A stretch of 64,000 nucleotides of DNA from Hymenoscyphus infarciens (lineage: Eukaryota; Ascomycota; Leotiomycetes; Helotiales; Helotiaceae), in assembly GCA_001414345.1 (NCBI GenBank), contig LLCB01000058.1:165505-229504 (forward strand), given 5' to 3'. Under the pieces are notes generated by a model that saw only the letters and a program-made list of their open reading frames with translations, was not told the origin of the DNA and searched no databases. The position numbers and the translations under genes are program-made. Positions 57,101 to 64,000 of the stretch are shown piece by piece (within the stretch, counting starts at the first letter, position 1; each line of letters opens with the position of its first letter).

Positions 57101-57591
57101 CGGCCCTTCCTGGGTCCTTGACTGGGCCAAGCAAAGCTCAACTCCACCTCCAACTCCTGACATTACAAGTCCGTAAGTATGGTACTTGTAGGGTCCCTCC
57201 CCTCACTGGTCTCGTGCCTTGCTTTCTGCTCCTTTCCTTCATCTATCCAACTGTCTGTCTTTAAAATCATCTCTCCTTCCTCTCTCTGTTCCAGCTTTTT
57301 CTCCCTTTGGTCTAGGTTCGTGGTATTGTGGTCGTCGCCCCTCCCATCTTTGTTGACGGAAACCGAACTACCAATAAGAAAATATCATTGCGTCAGCACC
57401 CCATCGACCTTCAGGAAAGAGAAACTCTTACGAGGGAATCGTTCATTCGACTTCACTCAACTATCTCCAACATCCATAAACTCGCTTTACGAAGTCCTTA
57501 TCCTTTGCCGAGTTATCCGAGATACTTGTATAGGCCGGAAGAGGAGGGAACGAAAAGAGAGGAACCTCGAACGAGCAATCGTAACGCCAAA
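54104..57591. other. 3.5 kb interval with one MITE, no gene recognised
   Basis: Short frames on both strands show no family resemblance. A MITE lies at 55914-56005. The last 400 bases form the leader of the PAP2 gene: the frame is open upstream of 57592 but lacks an earlier suitable ATG context. Confidence 0.5.
55914..56005. mobile_element. MITE copy 4 (92 bp)
   Basis: It begins ctatccccccccctg and ends ggggggatag between TA dinucleotides (55912-55913 and 56006-56007). Inner arms are aataaaatgta and tacattttatt, and the centre includes gagtgcacagacattta and ggccgtgcgc. It combines the centre of copy 3 with the gtgcgc word of copies 1 and 2, tying the two forms into one family. Confidence 0.8.
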
Positions 57592-58929
57592 ATGGCTTCC
57601 AATATGACAGTAACGTACGAGGAACCAGAATGGAACAGTGCTCCGGCATGGCAATTACCCGGATGGGCAGAACCGATAGTGAGGAGAACCAACAAACGCT
57701 GTCGAATTTATACTAACAGTTTCGAAAGATGGTTGCCAGTATACTTGTTGGATCGATGATACTCACCAGACGTCGGGGTTATCGAATTTTTGAGAAAAGA
57801 GGGGGATATTCTTTGGTAGACGACGAGTCCGACTATGATTCCGCGAGATCGTCCGATGACTTAATCGCAAGAGAGCATATGATTGGGGTTGACAGTGAGA
57901 GTATAGATTCCATGTCAACGACGAAGTATCCAGCGAAAAAGAGAAGAGTTTGTGGGGCTTCGATATATACACCAAACACCTCGAGATTCGCGGACCATTA
58001 CCACAGCCGAATACTGCAGCGATTCCCTTTTCTGATGGAGATGTTTTATTGGATTGTAACGTACGCCTTCTACCGATGCACCAGCGTATTTTCCCAGGCT
58101 TTATTTTCGAGGATGGGGATTTGGGATATTGCACAAGAACATGGGTTGGCAGTGTTGGAGTTTGAGCAGTTTTCTTGGTTGAGCTTTCTCTGGCCAGTAC
58201 ACGAAAGGGACGTACAACAGTGGTTTATGCATGGTCACCAAACTTTCTTGACTGTCTTGAACCGTTCGTATGCCTTGATCCATATCCCAGGAACAGTCGG
58301 GTAAGTCAAAATTTGATAAAGTGGAAGGATTTTCGCTAACACTTGATAGCTTCATCGCATGGTACTACTATGCCGCACCATCCTTCAACACCTTTGCCCT
58401 TGTGCGACGAACGATGACCCTCACGAACCTCTTCGCTTTCATTATATTCATTTTCTACCCATGTATGCCTCCACGACTTCTACCACAGGAGTATGGTTTC
58501 CTCGACAGCGTGGGACACAACAATGCTCAGAGCGTTTGGATGAGTGGGAAATACGTCAACGCCTTAGCAGCTATGCCATCAATGCACTTTGGATATTCCT
58601 TCTGCATAGGCACTACCTTGCTGTACCACTCTGGGATTTTCCGCAAAACTCTCGAACCAGGAGAGCAACGCAAATCCAAGCCATGGGCCATCTTCTATGT
58701 TTTGCTCGCCATTGCATACCCCTCGTGGATTCTCATCACCATTGTCGCGACTGCGAACCACTATTATCTCGATGCGTGTGCGGCGTTCTTCGTCGCCACC
58801 GCTGCTTTTCTTTGTAACAAGGTGTTTTTCGCAATGATTCCTTTGGAGGATCTTTTGCTTTGGTGTTTGAGGTTGGAGAAACCGATTCCCACGACGGGGG
58901 ACAGAATTCGAAAGGGACGTTCCCCATAG
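57592..58929 (+). CDS. PAP2_3 (Aur1/Ipt1-type) integral membrane protein
   Basis: There are three exons, 57592-57678, 57729-58300 and 58350-58929, giving 412 residues. Conserved phosphatase/transferase motifs sit in the last exon: GHNNAQSVW, AAMPSMHFGYSFC (the S-x-x-x-H-type motif) and ATANHYYLDA (H and D of the third motif). Hydrophobic helices flank them (TLTNLFAFIIFIFYPCM, IFYVLLAIAYPSWILITIV). An acidic, Ser-rich loop (SLVDDESDYDSARSSDD) precedes the membrane part. The first intron is short (50 bases, donor gtgagg, CTAAC branch) and was chosen because it joins PGWAEPI to MVASILVGSM in frame; it is the least certain join. The family includes inositol-phosphoceramide synthases and lipid phosphatases. 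The exact reaction here is unknown. Confidence 0.82.
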
Positions 58930-59792
58930 GTTGCTTGATTATATATATAGCATGGGACTGGCGTTCAAAGTTGCATAGAAGCCGAATTGGCACTTGGACA
59001 TTTTTTGATACCATAGCGACACATACATATATGGAATTGGCTTTTTTTTTTGGCCGTGGTCTTGGAGAATGGGTTGGCTCCTTTTGGATCTTGGATCTTG
59101 GCCTTTTCTGAAATTGGTTCCAAGACTAGAAACCAATCAATATATATACTCATGTTATAAAAAACTGTCAGCAAGACGTTGAAACTTTCCTTTTCCAGAT
59201 GTGGATACTGTATGGCTTCGCCGCTGGTAGCTCGTTCCTTTAGTACAGCTCCTCACGTCAAACTGAACACCACCACGTGAAGCGTTCCTGAGGTGACAGG
59301 TTTCTGGTACCTGAAAATCAATAGGAAAAGCAGCACTCGAAACTCGGATTTTAGGAGAGCTGACAGCAACATCAACCCACCTCAATTATATATCTTATAG
59401 AGTTTTGTGAGCATGGTTTCCATACTACGCAGCTATATACCAATTTTTCATATATTATTTCTGTATGGTTTTGCTATGATTCCGTGATTGCCGTTTTCAC
59501 CACCACAGAGCTCACACAGGGGCCTTGCGCGGCAAGAACACCCAAGCTCTCTCCCCCAACCTCCTCTTTTCTCAGCTTCCTCAATCTTCCCCCGCCTCTC
59601 TCTTTTCTTCAATTTCCTCTCACTTTCCATCGACTGGTCGGATACCCTCACTCGTCACTTCAGACACTCGTTTACTCGTTCGCGAAAAGATCCCCGTCCA
59701 TCACTAGACTCCAGACTTCACTTCCCATCGTTCGACCTCCCGTCGCATTCCCACCAAAAACCCCAATTCCCTCTACCAACAAATCATAAACA
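58930..59792. other. Intergenic, promoter of the BTB gene
   Basis: CT-rich leader sequence lies just upstream of 59793 (about 59530-59790). No other feature was seen. Confidence 0.5.
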
Positions 59793-60749
59793 ATGGCGGA
59801 CGCTGGTGAAGTTTTCCCGGAAGTGGCAGAGGATGTCACCATGGGAGGGGAGGAGGTAGCTGTCGAGATTGAAGCTCCAGCTGCAACTGAAGAAGCCGCG
59901 GGCGAGGGGTCAGCACCAGAAGAGACTTTGGAGACCATTGACAATGCTCCTGCACGAGTGACATACATTGACTACTTGAGAAGTCCAGTGGTCAGCTTGT
60001 TGGTAGGACAAGGTGACGAGCAGGCTCTTTTGACGGCGCATCAAGCTCTTCTCGTCACATCGCCTTGGTTCGCAGAATCATGCTCCAAGTTCGCTGACGA
60101 TATTTCCGTAAGCGCAATCAATTGACTCGTCAGACTGATCGCGGACTAACTCCAGATGTAGGAACGACGAATTGACCTTCTTGACGAAGATCTCGATGCC
60201 GTCGGATGTTTCCTCGAGTTCTTATATACGGGCGATTACTTCCCTCGCAAGATTGCAGGAACCCGCGAACTCGAACGCGACCCAGAAGCCCCAGAAATCG
60301 ACGAGACTGGTGACAAACTCTTGAAGCACGCGCGTGTCTACACTCTCGCCGATAGCCTCAGTCTCCCATCCCTCAAATCCCTCGCCTCGAGCAAAATCCA
60401 CGCAGTCGATTCCACCGCCAAGGGAGAGATCGCATACGCAAGATACGTGTATGCGCACACTCAGAAGGACGATGCATCCATTCGCGCGCCCGTGGCCAAC
60501 TTCTGGGCTACCAGATCACACACCTTGCGCGCGGAAGCTGAGGATGAGTTCCGTATGATGTGTCTTGAATTCCCGCAATTCGGATACGACGTTCTTAGTA
60601 GGTTCCTCTGTTTCTCCTTTTCCTTTTATATATATTCTAACCTTTTCTCAGCCCGTGTCTTGGACGAGAAGCTCAAGAGAGAGAAGAACGAGAAGACGCA
60701 CCCCACACCCGGCAGCTCCCGCAAGCGTCCTCGTGCCTCCGTCATCTAA
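59793..60749 (+). CDS. BTB/POZ domain protein
   Basis: There are three exons, 59793-60107, 60162-60597 and 60652-60749, giving 282 residues. An acidic N-terminal 50 residues (VTMGGEEVAVEIEAPAATEE) precedes a BTB/POZ fold of about residues 55-150: YLRSPVVSLLVGQGDEQALL, TAHQALLVTSPWFAESC, then the intron and ERRIDLLDEDLDAVGCFLEF plus LYTGDYFPRK. A helical C-terminal part and a short basic tail (SSRKRPRASVI) end the protein. The tail could be a nuclear signal. Such proteins are often adaptors, for instance for Cul3-type ubiquitin ligases, but no partner can be inferred here. It looks intact. Confidence 0.9.
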
Positions 60750-62179
60750 ACGACATTACTATAAGAGAACCGTACTACATGGATTCTAAAAAGCACCTGA
60801 CCTTTTCCCCTTTCTTTGTCATTTTTTTGTCTCAATTTTCCATATTGTACGGTATGTGCACATTGCTATCAACTTTACAAAAAAATTACACCTTCATTGT
60901 ATCCTCTCCGTATTGTTATACACAACTACTTCGATGGATCTGGCTATATAAACTTTCGGCGGGGCGGATGAAAATCTAAATCCAGGTTTAGTAGGGAACT
61001 GTGGATTGTGTGTCCATGGGGTGTTGTGACTGGGGAGGTGTATTATGGAATGGAAGGAAGGAAGGAAGGAATAATGGGCTTCTCTCTTTTTGCTATTTGG
61101 GTTGTGTTTTGGCAAATGAAGGTAGCTTTTCCTGGCTATATATTTGTAAATGTACCAACAAGGAGAAATTAAATGCACAGAGAAAAAAGTTTATAAGATT
61201 TGAGTTCACGTTTGGTGCCTTTGTTATTGTGACACCCGCCTGTCTTGTGGGATGCTGGATGGAAGCATGCAAGGGGAATCATGTGTCCTTTCAAGCTACC
61301 ACCTCAAAGCAAGACTGTGTGAGTACAAAAGAAGGGTGTTACGTTTCCCAAGTACTCAACTTGAACTACTGAGTTCACCCCTTCCTTCACCTCGTCTGAT
61401 CCGATTAACACGCAGATTTCTCAGACAGGAGAGCGTTATAACCTATCTTGCGAGACCATTTGAAAGATGCAAGAAGGCGACTAGTCGACTTCCTGATTCT
61501 TCCAAAATTCTTCTTGGGGATAGGTTCTTAATCTTCCCAAGGTTTTCGCACAAACGAACGACATACGAAGGAGGGCCACTTCTTTCACGCCCTCTCCAAG
61601 ACGAGCCGATTTTTTCGTTTTTTCGTTTTTTTATTTGCGGATTTTCAAATTTTCATGATTTCGTTATATAGCTATCTATTCATTCAGATGATGAAAGAAG
61701 GTAGTCAGTCAGTCAGTAATTTGGTTGATTAGGAAAATCGTTGGTACGCCCATATGCCAGCCATGTGGCCCCAAGTTCAGAAAGCCTTCCTTTCCCTTCC
61801 CTTTCCATGTCCGGTCATTCCAATCCCATCCCATCCCATCCCATCCCATCCCATCCCATCCCATCCCATCCCATCCCATTCTTTCAGCGCTGACCCCCAT
61901 TTGCAAAACAAGACATTAGCGTAGGAAAGCTTGAGTGATAGTAAGTAAAGTGTTCCCCTCCCTTCCCTCATTGGCTTATCTCTCCATCCAGGTGGTGAGC
62001 TAAAAAGCCGAGTCATAGATATAGACATCGTTCATGCGCGTTTGCTCGTCATCATCATTCATTTTTTTCGGGCATTTGTTGATTGGGGTTTTCTTCTTTT
62101 TCGTTTCGTTCTTGGGAATTTGTCGAATCTCTCCATCTATCACTCATCCCACCCCTCACCCCTTGACCAAATTTCCAAA
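60750..62179. other. Intergenic with a (ccatc)n tract
   Basis: Contains ggaa repeats near 61050-61066 and the ccatc tract at 61823-61879. On the minus strand, 62045-62115 encodes a Lys/Arg-rich then Asp-rich stretch that could be an unannotated C-terminal part of StuA (see findings). No other gene was seen. Confidence 0.45.
61823..61879. repeat. Microsatellite (ccatc)n
   Basis: A pentamer run of about eleven units, perfect over most of its length. Confidence 0.95.
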
Positions 62180-63627
62180 TCATGACCCAGCAACAGGATA
62201 ATGATCATAAACAGCTCGTTGCTGCTGCTGCTGGTGCAATTGATCATTAATCATCCTCTGCTCGCTCCCCGCACTCTGAGGACTCCTCTGCTCATGCTCA
62301 TAAGCCCTCTCATGCTCATACCCCCTCGGCTCCTGCCCATAACCCCTTGGTTCCTGCTCATAAGATCGCGGAGGCTCTTGTTTATATTCGTGGTCATATG
62401 GAGGTCGAGGCTCGTGTTTATATCCATCTTGCGGACTCATACCTACGCTTTCTCTCCGCATGTTTTCCATTGCTTGTTGGGGAGAAGGTCCTTGTTGTTG
62501 CTGTTGTTGCTGAGCCATCCCGACACTTTCTCGACGGAGAGAATTTGGTGCGTAGACACCCGAGGCGCGGGTGGTTACTCCGCCTGGGGCTTGGTTGGAG
62601 GGGTGGTAGAGGAGGGCTCCGATGTTGTGGACGAAGAGGGGGTAGAGCATTTCGGTGATTTTCTCTTTGTTTGCGAATTCGAGGGCTTTTTCGAAGGGGA
62701 TCCAGACTCCTTTTAGGTGCATTGGACCTGGAAAGAATCAGCATATGGATTTTCTTGGATCAGAAATATTTTGAGAGAAGGGAATGAGGATCAAGAAGTG
62801 AAGGAAGAGTGGCATACCTATCTTTACGACGTGCTTCTGTTTTTCCGCTTTTAAAATCCCATCACGACGACCGCGGGTCATGCCTGCTACGTTGAGTAAT
62901 TTGGTGCCATTTATCATGTGGTTGTCTGTGAGAATCAAGTCAACAATGGTTTCGAGTGATGGTGTGGGGTATAGGTACGGCCCGTACGGGAGGGTCGGAA
63001 GCGGGAAGGAGGGGCACAGGTAAGAGGAGGGGGGGACTGACCTTCTCGACGAGCTACACATGTTCCCTTTACATCAACTTGGAAGCAGAGAGTACCTTCA
63101 TCTTCCCATAGGGTGGCTGTTACTCTGGGTTTCGATCCTGGTGGTGCAATTTGGCCAGATGTGTCCGCTGGCATTTCTTGTTGCTGAGGAGGGGGATAGC
63201 CTTGGTTCAATGGGGGCAAAGCACTCGACATTGATGGAAGAGGGAGGCCCTGAGATCCGGGAGGTGGAGGGTAGTGATGGTGAGGATTGTGGCCGTCTTG
63301 ATGTTGTTGATTCTGTGGATACTTCAATTGAATGTCGTAGGAGTATTGGGGGTATTGATTCGAAGCTTGAGGTGATTGTGGTCCCTCATTATTTGAGGGT
63401 GGCAGATAGGGCTGCAAGCCACCAGCTTGACCCTGGTGCATTGGTGGTGATTGCGGCGCCGACATTTGCTGTGGGTGATACATGGTTGAGAGGTGCGGTG
63501 TGGAGACGGAGGAGACGGAGGAGACGGAGGGAGAGGAAGAAGAATGGAATTGGGATTGGTGAAGTTGATGATTGTTCACGTTGTGAGGAGCAGGTAAGGT
63601 TATAAATGGTGGCTCCTTCTCGACCAT
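62180..63627 (-). CDS. stuA: APSES transcription factor StuA
   Basis: There are three coding exons, 63627-63042, 62925-62818 and 62727-62180, giving 413 residues. The first ATG in frame is at 63627 (MVEKEPPF). Upstream in-frame codons contain no ATG before a stop, and a 5'-UTR intron probably spans 63640-63717. After a Ser/Pro/Gln-rich N-terminal 165 residues comes the APSES DNA-binding domain (about 168-272): [60 protein letters not shown] and [20 protein letters not shown], which identify StuA. The tail has poly-Gln runs and [14 protein letters not shown] repeats. StuA controls conidiation and cell-pattern formation. At 413 residues it is shorter than many StuA proteins, and no C-terminal basic nuclear signal is in this frame. 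Confidence 0.92.
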
Positions 63628-64000
63628 ATCGTTTCCACTCTGGAAAAGAGAGTGAACGTCAGATATGAAAGTGGATGGATGGATGGTGGGGTGACGGCAC
63701 AGCGTTTCAGGGCTTACTCTGGCTGAAATGAAACCCAAGATGGCTGCTGTTGGACGGTTTTTAGGCTGGTTGAAGGCCCTGAAACTGAGGATTCCTCAGC
63801 AATTGTTGGACGAGAGCCAAAGTTGAGAGCTTGGGGGAAAGAAGAAGTGGAGGAAAAGGGGGAAGAGACGGAGGAGGAAGAGGAAGAGGAAGAGGAAGAG
63901 GAAGAGGAAGAGGAAGGAGGCAGCCTCATCGAGAGAAGCCAGAGAGAGCACGAGCAAGCACAGCACAGCACAGCACAGCACATCACCACCATTCTATTAC
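63628..64000. other. Probable stuA leader with a (ttcctc)n tract
   Basis: Sequence upstream of the StuA start on the minus strand. It contains the inferred UTR intron (63640-63717, donor gtaag, acceptor ttttccag) and, at 63874-63917, a gaggaa microsatellite (ttcctc on the sense strand). stuA genes often have long, intron-bearing leaders. Confidence 0.6.

Noticed and set aside
61725..61919. Frames with HPIPS/DGMGW repeats
   Set aside because: These are translations of the ccatc microsatellite, not a protein.

Overview
This window is nuclear DNA of a filamentous ascomycete (Pezizomycotina). Its genes are interrupted by short introns of about 46-200 bases with fungal GT...CTAAC...AG signals. 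They encode typical mould proteins: a StuA APSES factor, a PTH11/SAT4-type rhodopsin-like membrane protein, GH95 alpha-fucosidase, oxalate decarboxylase, a DUF1996 protein, a NACHT/STAND relic, Cbp3 and enolase-phosphatase. The gene set and protein style suggest Leotiomycetes (Helotiales, Sclerotiniaceae-like), but that is an impression, not a test.

Layout. 0-9 kb: a 7-exon rhodopsin-like membrane protein (+), a GH95 alpha-L-fucosidase with a 24-base microexon (+), and a short-chain dehydrogenase (-). 9-20 kb: a gene-poor stretch around one Ran1/Ksp1-like protein kinase (-), with simple repeats, a 139-bp inverted-repeat element and the first copy of a MITE family. 20-22 kb: enolase-phosphatase E1 (+) with a 1.2 kb intron. 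22.2-27 kb: an AT-rich, decayed region with an alpha/beta-hydrolase relic carrying stops, frameshifts and a lost splice donor. 27-34 kb: a single-pass membrane protein (-), a frameshifted small ORF, and a secreted mucin-like protein (-) built from tandemly duplicated exon-intron modules. 36-38 kb: a class 3 lipase (-). 38.8-42.5 kb: a degenerate unknown gene and two adjacent MITE copies. 42.6-44.1 kb: secreted oxalate decarboxylase (+). 44-46 kb: an AT-rich island. 46-48.6 kb: a small membrane protein (-) and the Cbp3 complex III chaperone (+). 50-52 kb: a broken NLR-like (STAND) gene. 52.7-54.1 kb: a secreted DUF1996 protein (-). 55.9 kb: a fourth MITE copy. 57.6-64 kb: a PAP2_3 membrane phosphatase/transferase (+), a BTB/POZ protein (+) and the APSES regulator StuA (-).

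There is no operon or obvious biosynthetic cluster. The secreted set (fucosidase, oxalate decarboxylase, DUF1996 protein, mucin-like repeat protein) fits a plant-associated or saprotrophic lifestyle. The most unusual items are the modular exon-intron duplications at 31.2-33.4 kb and the TA-flanked foldback element present four times (17.1, 41.28, 41.37 and 55.9 kb). Gene models were assembled by reading splice sites and reading frames by eye. Start and splice uncertainties are stated per entry.
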